Shown: piece by piece, positions 44,093 through 53,481 of the stretch
Layout of the letters: each line of letters starts with the position of its first letter
Numbering within the stretch: the stretch's first letter is position 1
From: JABDMH01 sp964428345
GTDB taxonomy: Bacteria > Bacteroidota > Bacteroidia > Chitinophagales > Saprospiraceae
Assembly: GCA_964428345.1 (NCBI GenBank)
Contig: CAYRYD010000005.1
Coordinates: forward strand, 113,671-177,670
Length of the DNA stretch: 64,000 bases
Reading direction: 5' to 3'
Notes under the pieces: generated by a model
What the model was told of the DNA's origin: nothing
Database searches by the model: none
What the model saw: the letters and a program-made list of their open reading frames with translations, nothing else
Made by a program: the position numbers and the translations under genes

Positions 44093-45646
44093 TCAGATAT
44101 TTTTTAAGGCTCTTTTCAGGATTTTGCCGGTAGCATTAACGGGCAGGCTGTCCATAAAATCGATTTTTCGGGGATATTTATAAGAAGCTACCCGTTCACG
44201 TGTCCAATCGATCAACGCCTCTTCACTGATATTAATTCCTGTTTTTAAAACGACAAAAGCTTTGACCTCCTCTCCCAGTTTATCATCTGGCATGCCGGTG
44301 ATCGCCACCATGGATACGGCCGGGTGCTGCATCATCACTTCTTCAACCTCCCGGGGATAGACATTGATACCACCGCGGATGATCATGTCTTTGGTCCGGT
44401 CTACAATATAATAGTACCCATCTTCATCCCTGATCGCTACATCACCCGAGTACAGCCAACCATCGCGGAGTGATTGGGCGGTAGCCTCCGGTTTACGGTA
44501 GTAGCCTTTCATGACGTTGTGGCCTTTGTATAGCAATTCACCTTTCTCACCCTGTGGTACCTCCTCACCCGTTGCATCAATGAGCTTGACTTCCACTCCC
44601 CAAACCGGCGTACCAATCGACCCGGCTTTACGGACCTGTCCGGGTTGGTTGAAAGTCACCACCGGAGAACCTTCAGACATGCCATACCCTTCGTGTATCG
44701 GTACGCCGTATTTTTTTTCAAAGTCTTTCAGCACCTGCACGGGCAGGGCAGCTCCTCCGGACACACAAAGTCGCAGGGTCTTCCTGATGCTTAATAATCG
44801 CTCTTCTTCTTCCGGATCAAAGTGGTTGACCAGACCCCAGTACATGGTTGGTACACCGGCAAACAGGGTGATTCCCTCCTTAACGATCAGACTTTGTACA
44901 GCAGAAGCCTCAAACCGTACGAGCAGGGCACAGGTTAATCCATGCATCACTCCGGCATTCATCAGGCAGGTCTGGCCAAAAATGTGAAATAAGGGCAGTA
45001 CGATCAGCATGCGGTCTTCGTCTTGCAGTTGAAACAGATGCCGGCATAGATCGGCATTCCACAGCAGGTTGGAGTGAGTCAGTTCAGCCCCTTTGGGTTT
45101 GCCGGTCGTCCCTGATGTATAAATGATGACAGCGGTATCTTCAGCACTGGTCACCGGACTTTCGCATTTGCTTTCGGAACCGGAAATAAAATCACTGAAA
45201 CTTACTGTACCGGTAAAAGGATTTTCTCCCCCCGCTTTGGCAGTGATACAAACAAAAAGTTCGCATCCTGGTGTCTGCTGAAATCCCTCCCATCCCTGGA
45301 TGCCCATGGGCAGGGCATCGCTGCCTTCAAAGCAAAAATAAATTTTCGCGTTAGAATCCTGGAGATGATAGGCGATTTCGTCTTTTTTAAGGAGGATACT
45401 TAATGGCACCACTACCGCACCGGCTTTCAAAATGCCATAGTAAATCACCGGGAAATAAGGCAGGTTGGGACAACTGAGGGCCACTTTATCTCCAGGCCGT
45501 ATGCCGGCGCCAATCAGGGCATTGGCTACCTGGCCAGCCATCGTCCTGATTTGACGGTAGCTCATCCGGGTTTCTCCCAGGGAAAAAGCCGTTTTCTCCG
45601 GATATTTCCGGGCGCTGTCATCTAGAATGATTGATAAGTTTAACAT
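44093..45646 (-). CDS. Long-chain fatty-acid-CoA ligase (AMP-binding)
   Basis: A 517-residue adenylate-forming enzyme: AMP-binding motif AVIIYTSGTTGKPKGAELTH (about 175-193), EGYGMSEGSPV, YSGDVAIRDEDGYYYIVDRTKD and the hinge IIRGGINVYPREVEE. The C-terminal catalytic lysine is in LPVNATGKILKRAL. The reaction is ATP-dependent formation of acyl-AMP then acyl-CoA. Chain length is not read from sequence, but the length and motifs are those of FadD-like ligases. It is the first gene of the operon and is divergent from the outer-membrane protein gene. Confidence 0.88.
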   Translation of the reverse strand: MLNLSIILDDSARKYPEKTAFSLGETRMSYRQIRTMAGQVANALIGAGIRPGDKVALSCPNLPYFPVIYYGILKAGAVVVPLSILLKKDEIAYHLQDSNAKIYFCFEGSDALPMGIQGWEGFQQTPGCELFVCITAKAGGENPFTGTVSFSDFISGSESKCESPVTSAEDTAVIIYTSGTTGKPKGAELTHSNLLWNADLCRHLFQLQDEDRMLIVLPLFHIFGQTCLMNAGVMHGLTCALLVRFEASAVQSLIVKEGITLFAGVPTMYWGLVNHFDPEEEERLLSIRKTLRLCVSGGAALPVQVLKDFEKKYGVPIHEGYGMSEGSPVVTFNQPGQVRKAGSIGTPVWGVEVKLIDATGEEVPQGEKGELLYKGHNVMKGYYRKPEATAQSLRDGWLYSGDVAIRDEDGYYYIVDRTKDMIIRGGINVYPREVEEVMMQHPAVSMVAITGMPDDKLGEEVKAFVVLKTGINISEEALIDWTRERVASYKYPRKIDFMDSLPVNATGKILKRALKNI

Positions 45647-45755
45647 GGGTGATAATTTAGCAAAAAATTGAGGGTGTACTAACGTAAGTTAAAGAAGTAG
45701 TAAAAATGGGATGACGGTGGGTAATTTTTAACATCTTCTTAGGAGACCGGTGTCA

Positions 45756-45786
45756 TTGGATTTACCTTGATTTTTGATTAAATTTG
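45756..45786 (+). promoter_or_regulatory. Promoter of the outer-membrane protein gene
   Basis: TTG (45756-45758), 20 bases, then TAAATTTG (45779-45786). It lies 35 bases before the ATG at 45822 and is the best-matching promoter in that divergent intergenic space. Confidence 0.65.
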
Positions 45787-45821
45787 CCCCAATTTATTTG
45801 TGCACCTGATTGTATACCGTG

Positions 45822-47060
45822 ATGTTTAAGTCTGTATTGCCTTTTCTATTGTTACTATCGTTTTACTCTGTTCATGCCCAATCGGTCAGCGACAAGGAGT
45901 TTCTGGATGTCTATATCGATTGTGGGGTCTGTAATATGAACGATATCCGAAACAATGTACCTTACCTCAATTACGTACGGGAGGCAACCTTGGCCGACGT
46001 ACACGTGCTGGTAACCAGACTTCAGAGTGGTGCCAATGGATTTAAATATAATTTCCGGTTTATTGGCCGGAGGGACTTCAAGGACACCGAATTTAACCGT
46101 AATCTGATTGAGCAGGCTGGTACGTTGGTCGCCGAGCGACAAAATGCCATCCGAAATACCCTCGAGTTGGGACTGGCGAACTTCTGGTCACAGACCAAGA
46201 TGGCCGAACGGCTGAGTATCAGAGTCAATGAGGATAAAAAACCGGAGGCTTTCGCTTCAAGAGAAGAAGAAGATCCCTGGAAGAACTGGGTCATTTCTAT
46301 TTATGGCGGGGGCTCCCTGGATTTCGAAACCATCCGGAAGGAGTCCAGATTATGGGGGAGTCTATCCATAGACCGGGTCACCGAAACCTGGCGAATCAGA
46401 AATGTTCTTTATGCCCGGGGCGACTACCAGGTTTTTGAGAACGAAGAGGAAACCATCAGGAGCAACGTATACCGGAAATCCGGGTCTTCTACCATTGTCA
46501 GGAGTATCAACGATCATTGGTCTTCAGGAATTTACGTCGCCGCCAGTCAGAGCACCTTTGATAATTTTGATCTTTCCACCCGGATAGCGCCCGCTTTTGA
46601 ATACAGCATTTTTCCCTACTCTGAAGTGCAGGAAAGAGAGGTCACCATCGCCTATCGTTTGAGTCATTCGTACCGTGACTATTCGGAGGAGACCATTTTT
46701 GACCAATTATCTGAAAATTTGTTCGGTCAGAGCCTGGTGATGGCTGCCCGGTTCATACAGCCTTGGGGCAACGTCTACGCCGAACTTGAAGGTTCACACT
46801 TTTTTCATGATACCCGGCAGAACAGGCTTGTTTTTGAGGGACGGATCAATGTTCGTATTGTCAAAGGATTGTCACTATCCCTGGGCAATAATTTTCAGTT
46901 GATTAATGATCAACGGTCCCTGCCGAAGAGGGATATTTCGTTGGAAGAACTGCTGCTGGCCCAAAGACAGGCTGCGACCAGTTTCCGGTTGAGTGGGAAC
47001 ATGGGCATTAGCTATACTTTTGGCTCGATCTACAACAATGTCGTCAATACCCGGCTTTAG
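45822..47060 (+). CDS. Hypothetical outer-membrane beta-barrel protein
   Basis: A 412-residue exported protein. After a signal peptide (MFKSVLPFLLLLSFYSVHAQS) about 120 residues form a small mixed domain (FLDVYIDCGVCNMNDIRNNVPYL). From residue 150 on alternating short strands dominate (WVISIYGGGSLDFET, SIDRVTETWRIRNV, NVYAELEGSHFF, GLSLSLGNNFQL), as expected of a beta-barrel. The protein ends FRLSGNMGISYTFGSIYNNVVNTRL. A porin- or DUF481-like barrel is possible. The ATG at 45822 is preferred over a TTG 12 bases upstream, because it begins the signal peptide. Confidence 0.7.
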   Translation: MFKSVLPFLLLLSFYSVHAQSVSDKEFLDVYIDCGVCNMNDIRNNVPYLNYVREATLADVHVLVTRLQSGANGFKYNFRFIGRRDFKDTEFNRNLIEQAGTLVAERQNAIRNTLELGLANFWSQTKMAERLSIRVNEDKKPEAFASREEEDPWKNWVISIYGGGSLDFETIRKESRLWGSLSIDRVTETWRIRNVLYARGDYQVFENEEETIRSNVYRKSGSSTIVRSINDHWSSGIYVAASQSTFDNFDLSTRIAPAFEYSIFPYSEVQEREVTIAYRLSHSYRDYSEETIFDQLSENLFGQSLVMAARFIQPWGNVYAELEGSHFFHDTRQNRLVFEGRINVRIVKGLSLSLGNNFQLINDQRSLPKRDISLEELLLAQRQAATSFRLSGNMGISYTFGSIYNNVVNTRL

Positions 47061-47187
47061 ATTTGCTGACTGTCCTTTCTCCCCCATCGCAAACCGGGAC
47101 CATTTTTGAGTATTTCCGAAGAAGTTGTCTGAAGGACATCTCCATTAAGAATATTATCTATTTTAGGTCTTTATTCTGTAAAGACTT

Positions 47188-48195
47188 TTGGATACAACAG
47201 TAACCATACGAGATAAGCAGATCCGCTGGGGGGTTATCGGCGTCGGCGATGTTTGTGAGAAAAAGAGTGCCCCGGCCATGCAGCTGATCCCTGGTTCGTC
47301 GATTGTCGCTGTGATGCGTCGACAGGCAGATAAAGCAGCCGACTATGCCCACAGGCATGGTGTCGGAAAATGGTATAACGATGCCTCCCGGTTGGTGCAT
47401 GATCCGGAGGTTAATGCCATTTACATCGCCACTCCTCCTTCTTCCCATTTGCAGTATGTGGAGATGGCAGCAGAAGCGGGCAAGCCGGTATATGTCGAAA
47501 AACCGATGGCGCTCAGTTATGCCGAATGCCGGCAAATGATCCAGATTTGTGAAAAGATGGAAGTACCGCTCTACGTAGCCTATTACCGCAGGGCTCTGCC
47601 CAATTTTTTAAAGGTGAAGGAGATCGTGCAATCCGGCCAATTGGGCGATATCCGTTTTGTCGAAATAAAGCTTCTGCAAGCAGCCCGACCGGAAGTGGAA
47701 TCCCAACCGGATTTCTGGAGGGTCGATCCGGCGATTTCCGGTGGGGGTCATTTTGTCGACCTGGCTTCCCATCAACTCGATTTTCTGGATTTTGTTTTTG
47801 GGCCGGTGCTCCGGGCAAAAGGTTTTGCCAAAAATCAGGCGGGGTATTACCCCGCTGAAGATATCGTGACTGCCGGGTTTGAATTTGAGCATGATATTAT
47901 TGGTTACGGGATCTGGTGTTTCACCGTACCAAAGCAGGTCGAAGAAGAAACCATCACGATTACCGGCAGCCTTGGAAAGCTCCGTTTTCCATGTTTTGGG
48001 AAAGCCTGGATATCGCTTGAAATGACCGGTGAAGCCCCTGTTTTAATCAGGTACGAATATCCTGAACATATCCAGCAGCCCCTGATTAATACTATTGTGC
48101 AGGATTTACTGGGTACAAGTCAGTGTCCTTCCACGGGTTACACCGCTGCCCGGACCAACCGGGTGATCGACCAGATTCTGCACGAAAAACCCTGA
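47188..48195 (+). CDS. Gfo/Idh/MocA family oxidoreductase
   Basis: A 335-residue NAD(P)-dependent oxidoreductase. The cofactor loop is WGVIGVGDVCEKKSAP (about 13-28); the family EKP motif is VYVEKPMALS (near 100-109); and the C-terminal domain has GGGHFVDLASHQLDFLDF with the usual Asp/His. Many relatives oxidise or reduce sugars or inositols. It starts with TTG (no nearby ATG). It lies 153 bases before a flavin-dependent dehydrogenase on the same strand. Co-transcription is possible but the gap is large. Confidence 0.85.
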   Translation: MDTTVTIRDKQIRWGVIGVGDVCEKKSAPAMQLIPGSSIVAVMRRQADKAADYAHRHGVGKWYNDASRLVHDPEVNAIYIATPPSSHLQYVEMAAEAGKPVYVEKPMALSYAECRQMIQICEKMEVPLYVAYYRRALPNFLKVKEIVQSGQLGDIRFVEIKLLQAARPEVESQPDFWRVDPAISGGGHFVDLASHQLDFLDFVFGPVLRAKGFAKNQAGYYPAEDIVTAGFEFEHDIIGYGIWCFTVPKQVEEETITITGSLGKLRFPCFGKAWISLEMTGEAPVLIRYEYPEHIQQPLINTIVQDLLGTSQCPSTGYTAARTNRVIDQILHEKP

Positions 48196-48348
48196 TCGGT
48201 CCTTTTCACAGTACTTGTCTCTTGTGGAAAAAATATCGTATAATCATTGAATTTTTTTAACCGGATCATGTGGAAAACCAAAAAAGATACCAAACCAGTA
48301 TTTCTGATTTTTGATCAGCCTTCTTGATCCAACATTCATCATGGAACT

Positions 48349-49980
48349 GTGAAATATCAATGTGACATCGTCATTGTCGGAGGTGGTCTTGCGGGAATTA
48401 TTACTGCCTATGAACTGCTTGGTTCAGGTAAAAAAATTGTGATTGTGGACCGCGACAAGGATGAAAACTTTGGTGGTTTGGCCCGGTGGGCGTTTGGCGG
48501 CATGCTTTTCGTCGATACACCGCATCAGCGCCGCATGGGTATTCGAGATAGTTATGAGGTGGCCCGTCAGGATTGGTTTTCCTTTGCACAGTTTGATGAT
48601 AGAGAATATTGGGGCAAATTATGGGCTGAACAATATTTGCACTTATGTACCGACTATGGTTACCGTTATCTGAGGGATAACAACGTGAATTTTTTCCCGG
48701 TCTTAAACTTTCCCGAACGAGGACTGTACGTGCCGGGCAATTCCCTGCCAAGGTTTCATATGGTATGGGGTACCGGTTGGGGCTTGGTCAACGAATTTAT
48801 CCGCCGGCTTCACATACATCCTAAAAAGGAAAATCTGCAGTTGATTTTTAATCACCGGGTCACCGGAATTGCTGTGGAAAACAAGACCATTGCCGGGGTA
48901 ACCGGTGTGCATGAAAATACTGGTGAACCCTTTGAAATCAGGGCAGATCAGGTGGTGATCTCTTCGGGAGGGATCAATGGCAGCATTGAAAGGGTAAAAA
49001 CCCATTGGTACAAGCCCTGGGGTGAACCACCCGAAACCATCCTGAACGGGGCACATTACTATGCGGTCGGAGATCTTCACGATGCAGCGTCCCGGGTAAA
49101 TGGTAATGTGGTCAATCTGGATAAACAATGGAATTATGCAGTTGGGATCAGGCATTATGCACCCCGGGTTCAGGATCACGGACTGAGCCTTGTACCAATG
49201 AAATCAACGCTTTGGGTGAATTACGAAGGAAGGAGATTTGGTCCGATGCCATTGGTCACGCCCTACGACACCCGGTTCCTGGTAGAGCGGATTTGCCAGG
49301 AACCCATCAAATATTCATGGCAAATATTGAATGCAAAAATTGCCTACAAGGAATTTTCCATTTCCGGTTCGGAACACAATGTGAACATGCGGGATAAAAA
49401 ATTCTGGAAATTTATTTATGGCATGTTGTTTAAAGGGAATAAAGAACTGGTACATAAGATTGCCGGTCGGTGTGAGGATGTGATCATGGCCGATACGCTG
49501 GATGAACTGGTTGCCCGTATGAACGCCCTGACCGGCGAGAAACATGTGAAAAAAGAATACATCGAACAGGCCGCAAGAAAGTACGATGCTGAGATCGAAC
49601 GGGGAGAAAAATATTTCCAGGATGAACAGCTGATCCGTCTGGCCCATTTAAGAAAATATATCGGAGACCGGATCCGGACCTGTAAATTTCAAAAAATACT
49701 GGATCCCCAGGCAGGTCCGCTGATTGCGATCCGGTCATTTATTCTTTCGCGAAAGAGTATGGGGGGTATCCAGACCAATTTGAGAGGACAGGTGCTGACC
49801 ATTCCGGATGCGGAGGGTCGACAGGAGGCCATTGAAGGACTGTATGCCGTGGGAGAGGCCGCTGGTTTTGGAGGAGGAGGGATACATGGCTATCGATCGC
49901 TGGAGGGTACATTTCTCGGTGGTTGTGTGATCAACGCCCGGGTGGCGGCAGCTGCGATTCAGGGAAAATCGCTGGCTTAG
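48349..49980 (+). CDS. FAD-dependent dehydrogenase (fumarate reductase/KstD-like flavoprotein)
   Basis: A 543-residue flavoprotein of the FAD_binding_2 family. The FAD site is CDIVIVGGGLAGIITAYEL (5-23), then DRDKDENFGGLARWAFGGM. Close to the C-terminus is YAVGEAAGFGGGGIHGYRSLEGTFLGGCV, a hallmark of the family and of COG3573-type proteins. These oxidise or reduce a C-C bond of a steroid-, quinate- or other ring-like substrate, sometimes with an electron acceptor. No signal peptide is present. The start is GTG at 48349; the ATG at 48341 is out of frame. Confidence 0.82.
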   Translation: MKYQCDIVIVGGGLAGIITAYELLGSGKKIVIVDRDKDENFGGLARWAFGGMLFVDTPHQRRMGIRDSYEVARQDWFSFAQFDDREYWGKLWAEQYLHLCTDYGYRYLRDNNVNFFPVLNFPERGLYVPGNSLPRFHMVWGTGWGLVNEFIRRLHIHPKKENLQLIFNHRVTGIAVENKTIAGVTGVHENTGEPFEIRADQVVISSGGINGSIERVKTHWYKPWGEPPETILNGAHYYAVGDLHDAASRVNGNVVNLDKQWNYAVGIRHYAPRVQDHGLSLVPMKSTLWVNYEGRRFGPMPLVTPYDTRFLVERICQEPIKYSWQILNAKIAYKEFSISGSEHNVNMRDKKFWKFIYGMLFKGNKELVHKIAGRCEDVIMADTLDELVARMNALTGEKHVKKEYIEQAARKYDAEIERGEKYFQDEQLIRLAHLRKYIGDRIRTCKFQKILDPQAGPLIAIRSFILSRKSMGGIQTNLRGQVLTIPDAEGRQEAIEGLYAVGEAAGFGGGGIHGYRSLEGTFLGGCVINARVAAAAIQGKSLA

Positions 49981-50060
49981 ACCTGATGCACCGTTAATGA
50001 GTCCGGCAGAGTGAGGCAACACACCGAAAATGCCGGGAGTGGCTTTCTTCAAACATTCCC

Positions 50061-50068
50061 TATCTTTG
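50061..50068 (+). promoter_or_regulatory. -7 element of the amidotransferase/ATP-grasp operon
   Basis: TATCTTTG matches TAnnTTTG and is 22 bases before the ATG at 50091. No -33 TTG is evident at the usual distance. Confidence 0.55.
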
Positions 50069-50090
50069 CCTTTTATCTGAAAGCACGAAT

Positions 50091-50903
50091 ATGCCCAAAG
50101 CAGCAATCATAGATATGTATGACGGGACGCCCAATCTGGGTATGGGCAGCATTGTCCGTCTGCTCGATCATGATTTTCCCGATCTGGAATACGAGATATT
50201 TGACATCCGGAGAAAGCAGGAAGTACCGGGACTGGATTTTGATATTTACATTTCTACCGGAGGGCCCGGACATCCCCTGGAAGGTAATGAAGCCTGGGAG
50301 GATCAATATTATCAATTGCTCGATGCCATCCAGGAGTACAATGAGTGGTCGGAGTATAAGAAATTTGTCTTTTTTATATGTCATTCCTTCCAGATAGCCT
50401 GTGACCATTTTGGTATTGGCACCATCAATCAACGGCCAAAGGATTCTTTTGGTGTTTTTCCGGTAGCTAAAACCCGTCAGGGTCTTGAGGATCAGATTTT
50501 TAAGGACCTGCCTGAGCCCTTTTACGCAGCGGATTTCCGGAGTTATCAGGTCATCGATCCAGACTGGGATCATCTGGAGCGATCGGGAATGGAGATACTG
50601 GCCATGGAGCATCACCGGAATCATGATTTTCCTCATCTGGCGGTCATGGCTGTGAAATTCAGTAAGACCATGTATGGTGTTCAGTTTCATCCGGAAGCAT
50701 ACCCGGAAGGGATGATAACCTATTTTCAGCAGGAGGATCGGAAAAGGCTGTTGATCGGGCAATATGGAAGGGCTGCTTATGAAGAAATGATGTTTCATAC
50801 CCGTGATCCGATCAAGGTTGAACTGACTCATAAAAAAGTTTTGCCTGGCTTTCTGCAATATGCCATCAGATCTTTAACTTGTAACCTCATAACAGCCGAA
50901 TAA
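50091..50903 (+). CDS. Class I glutamine amidotransferase-like protein
   Basis: A 270-residue class I (triad) glutaminase-type protein: a nucleophile-elbow Cys97 in FFICHSFQIA, and His200/Glu202 in YGVQFHPEAYPEGM. The elbow is unlike the usual G-x-C-x-G because glycines are replaced by Phe and Ser, and about 60 residues extend past the triad (KRLLIGQYGRAAYEEM...). It would supply ammonia from glutamine to a partner ligase, or act as a gamma-glutamyl hydrolase. Its stop is followed five bases later by the probable ATP-grasp gene, so the partner is most likely that protein. Confidence 0.8.
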   Translation: MPKAAIIDMYDGTPNLGMGSIVRLLDHDFPDLEYEIFDIRRKQEVPGLDFDIYISTGGPGHPLEGNEAWEDQYYQLLDAIQEYNEWSEYKKFVFFICHSFQIACDHFGIGTINQRPKDSFGVFPVAKTRQGLEDQIFKDLPEPFYAADFRSYQVIDPDWDHLERSGMEILAMEHHRNHDFPHLAVMAVKFSKTMYGVQFHPEAYPEGMITYFQQEDRKRLLIGQYGRAAYEEMMFHTRDPIKVELTHKKVLPGFLQYAIRSLTCNLITAE

Positions 50904-50908
50904 TCCCG

Positions 50909-52099
50909 ATGCAGCCAGACGCAAGAAAGCGTTTTAATGTGTCCTTTTCGAACAGTAAATATCAGGCATTCCTGAATGATGTTTATCGCCGTTATGACCA
51001 CGTTCCAAACTTCCGGATTGCTGAAACACCCGTATTTATCGGTCACGATCTGAAGAAAAAACTTTTCGAAGCCTGCGAACAGATCACCGATGTTATTTGC
51101 CGGAGCGATTTTAAAGCTCTCACCGAGTCGTCGCTTCAGGATAGCTGGCGGGTGCCGGGTGAAGACCAGCACACTACTTTCCTCCAGATGGATTTTGGTA
51201 TCTGCCGGGATAGTGAAGGCAACCTGTCACCTAAACTCATTGAGGCGCAGGGATTTCCATCGTTGTATCTCTATCAGGACATGATTGCCCATCTGTACCG
51301 GCGTCATTTTGATATTCCGGAAAACTATTCGCATCTGGTGGGACTGTCATCGGAAGCCTACATTGATCTTATGAAAGCAATCATTGTCGGTGATTGCAAA
51401 CCGGAAAATGTGATTCTGCTGGAGATTCAACCAGAAATCCAGACTACCCGGATCGATTTTCTTTGCACTGAAGAAAAACTCGGTATTAAAACACTTTGCA
51501 TCAGTGATTTGAAATCATCTGGAAGAAGCTTGTACTATCTGGATAGTCATGGCCGTAAAATTGATGTGCATCGAATTTATAACCGGGTTATTTTTGATGA
51601 ACTGATACAGCGTCCGGATCTGAATACAGAATTTTCCTTTACCAAAGACTGGGATGTCGAGTGGATCGGTCATCCTAATTGGTTTTTCCGGATCAGTAAG
51701 TATACTTTACCACTTTTTGAGAGCGGGTATGTTCCGAAAACCTGGTTTCTGAAAGATTTGAATCAGATACCCGATGATTTGGAGAATTATGTTTTGAAGC
51801 CGATGTTTTCTTTTTCCGGTTCCGGAGTGATCTTCCATGTAAGCCGTGATGCGATCGAAAAGACCAATAATCCGACCAATTACATACTGCAGGAAAAAGT
51901 GAAATATGAGCCGGTGATTGAAACAGACAAAGAGCCGGTAAAATGTGAACTGCGGATGTTATTTCTTTGGCCAAAAGATGCTCCAAGACCTTTTGTGGTA
52001 AACAACCTCGCCCGGCTGTCCAAAGGAGAAATGATCGGCGTTAAGTATAACCGGGATAAAGACTGGGTGGGAGGAAGTATCGGTTTTTTTGAGGATTAG
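50909..52099 (+). CDS. Probable circularly permuted ATP-grasp protein (unknown substrate)
   Basis: A 396-residue cytoplasmic protein, no known family by name. ATP-grasp-like features are: KLIEAQGFPSLYLYQDMIA (about 110-128), similar to the KLLEINADTP block of glutathionylspermidine-synthase-type enzymes; YVLKPMFSFSGSGVIFHVS (about 295-313), like a nucleotide-binding flexible loop; and a late CELRMLFLW ... FVVNNLARLSKGE, with Asn and Arg suited to Mg-ATP. If right, it joins an amine or ammonia to a carboxylate through an acyl-phosphate. It directly follows the glutaminase gene, which could deliver ammonia. Assignment rests on motifs and position only. Confidence 0.55.
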   Translation: MQPDARKRFNVSFSNSKYQAFLNDVYRRYDHVPNFRIAETPVFIGHDLKKKLFEACEQITDVICRSDFKALTESSLQDSWRVPGEDQHTTFLQMDFGICRDSEGNLSPKLIEAQGFPSLYLYQDMIAHLYRRHFDIPENYSHLVGLSSEAYIDLMKAIIVGDCKPENVILLEIQPEIQTTRIDFLCTEEKLGIKTLCISDLKSSGRSLYYLDSHGRKIDVHRIYNRVIFDELIQRPDLNTEFSFTKDWDVEWIGHPNWFFRISKYTLPLFESGYVPKTWFLKDLNQIPDDLENYVLKPMFSFSGSGVIFHVSRDAIEKTNNPTNYILQEKVKYEPVIETDKEPVKCELRMLFLWPKDAPRPFVVNNLARLSKGEMIGVKYNRDKDWVGGSIGFFED

Positions 52100-52100
52100 T

Positions 52101-52256
52101 GCGATTATTGATTATTGATTATTGATTTATTAATTATTTATTTGCAGAAAGTGTACATTACTTCGATACTAATAAGTTCATTTTACGGAATTTCTCTTTG
52201 CCTCAAAATATCCCCTTATCTCAGCCCTCGATAATTTATAATTAATAATTTATCAT
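52101..52256. repeat. AT-rich short repeats and palindrome between convergent genes
   Basis: Three 7-base units GATTATT run from 52103, followed by a degenerate fourth unit. Further right, 52230-52254 is an AT-only imperfect palindrome. It separates two convergent genes whose stops are 167 bases apart, and may help terminate transcription, though no classic terminator with GC stem is present. Confidence 0.5.
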
Positions 52257-52266
52257 TTTCTCCGAT

Positions 52267-53481
52267 TCAATGGCTCGATCGTTTGGGCGCCTCCATTGCA
52301 GCATGGAATTCGTTGGCAATGCGGTTGCCATATTCTTCGAGAAGTTGCAGGAGTCTTTCCCGCCGGTCACTCCGGAGGATGAATCCGATATGATGTTTCT
52401 TTTGCATGCGCCACCAAATTTCCGGATCGTCAAAACTCCCGGTGTCCGGGTGTTCAAATCGGCTGAGTGAGATGATAGCGGCGGCTTCCATGCTGGTTTT
52501 TTCCGGTAAGACATAGTCCCGGTTTTCCAGGAGGCAGGATTCAATCCGGGCCCATTCTGTCCAAAGATTAATGCCACTGGCGGCTTCGACCATTTCGGCA
52601 ATGTGGGCACCGCCAACCCGTGAGCTGGTTTCCAGAAAATAATACTGGTCATCCTCATAACTCCGGATATATTCGGAATGCGAAGCACCGTGTAGCATTC
52701 CAAAGGCAACCATCAGCTCCTGATTGAGTTTGGTCAGCATGTGGTGATCATCCCATGATTCCGGAAGAGTGGCGGTCCGGAAGATTCCTCCGGCATGCGC
52801 CACTTCAAAGGGAGTATTCAGGTACCGGGAGCAACGGGCGAAGACATTGGTTCCCTGATAGGCCAGTGCATCAACATGAAAGACATCTCCCGGTAAAAAC
52901 TGCTCGATCAGATAATGATGACGCTGATCTCCCAGTTCGGCCAAAAGAGGCCATAACTGATCGGGTGTATTGATCTTCCTGATACCGGTAGCACTCGCTT
53001 CTGCCCGGGGCTTGACAACCCAGGGACCCGGGATGCGCCCGATGAAATCTTCGATATCCGGATCGTGAAACAGCGGCGAAAAGGGAGGTACGCGGATACC
53101 CCCGTCATGAGCCCGGATCCGCATGGCGAGTTTATCCCGGAAATAACGGGCGGTGGTCTGACCCATACCCGGTATGCGAAATTCTTCCCTGATCAGTGCA
53201 ACTCTTTCCACATCAAAATCATCGAGGGCGATCACCCGGTCGATTTTTACAGACCGCATCAGATAAGCCAGGGCATTGATGAGATCGGTATTATTCCAAT
53301 ATCCTTCCTCATTTTCTTCCATATAAAATATCTCAGCGATAGCATTATGTGGCCAGGCTTCGTCCTTTAGTCGTGAAGAAGTAACCAGATAAACCCGGTT
53401 TCCTTCCGCAGAGCAGGCCCGGATAAAAGCAACGCCCTTGTAATAGCAGCTTACGCAAAGAAATGTTTTCCGATGCATCAT
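52267..53481 (-). CDS. ATP-grasp domain protein in the glycogen operon
   Basis: A 404-residue ATP-grasp protein. The pre-ATP-grasp domain begins TFLCVSCYYKGVAFIRAC, and the grasp domain shows GPWVVKPRAEASATGIRKI, HYLIEQFLPGDVFHVDAL, and YYFLETSSRVGGAHIAEMVE with the Mg/ATP-binding Glu and Arg (about 285-305). A carboxylate-amine ligase or carboxylase-type reaction is implied, substrate unknown. It starts with ATG overlapping the glgC stop (ATGA). It shares an operon with glycogen genes, so a link to sugar storage or to export of a small molecule is suggested only by position. It is convergent with the ATP-grasp-like gene at 50909. Confidence 0.82.
   Translation of the reverse strand: MMHRKTFLCVSCYYKGVAFIRACSAEGNRVYLVTSSRLKDEAWPHNAIAEIFYMEENEEGYWNNTDLINALAYLMRSVKIDRVIALDDFDVERVALIREEFRIPGMGQTTARYFRDKLAMRIRAHDGGIRVPPFSPLFHDPDIEDFIGRIPGPWVVKPRAEASATGIRKINTPDQLWPLLAELGDQRHHYLIEQFLPGDVFHVDALAYQGTNVFARCSRYLNTPFEVAHAGGIFRTATLPESWDDHHMLTKLNQELMVAFGMLHGASHSEYIRSYEDDQYYFLETSSRVGGAHIAEMVEAASGINLWTEWARIESCLLENRDYVLPEKTSMEAAAIISLSRFEHPDTGSFDDPEIWWRMQKKHHIGFILRSDRRERLLQLLEEYGNRIANEFHAAMEAPKRSSH

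Noticed and set aside
50073..50858. 261-codon minus-strand frame opposite the amidotransferase
   Set aside because: Antisense to a gene with an intact catalytic triad; no domain features.
52103..52131. Possible CRISPR-like array of GATTATT units
   Set aside because: The units are seven bases, contiguous and without spacers; this is a simple repeat, and no cas gene is nearby.
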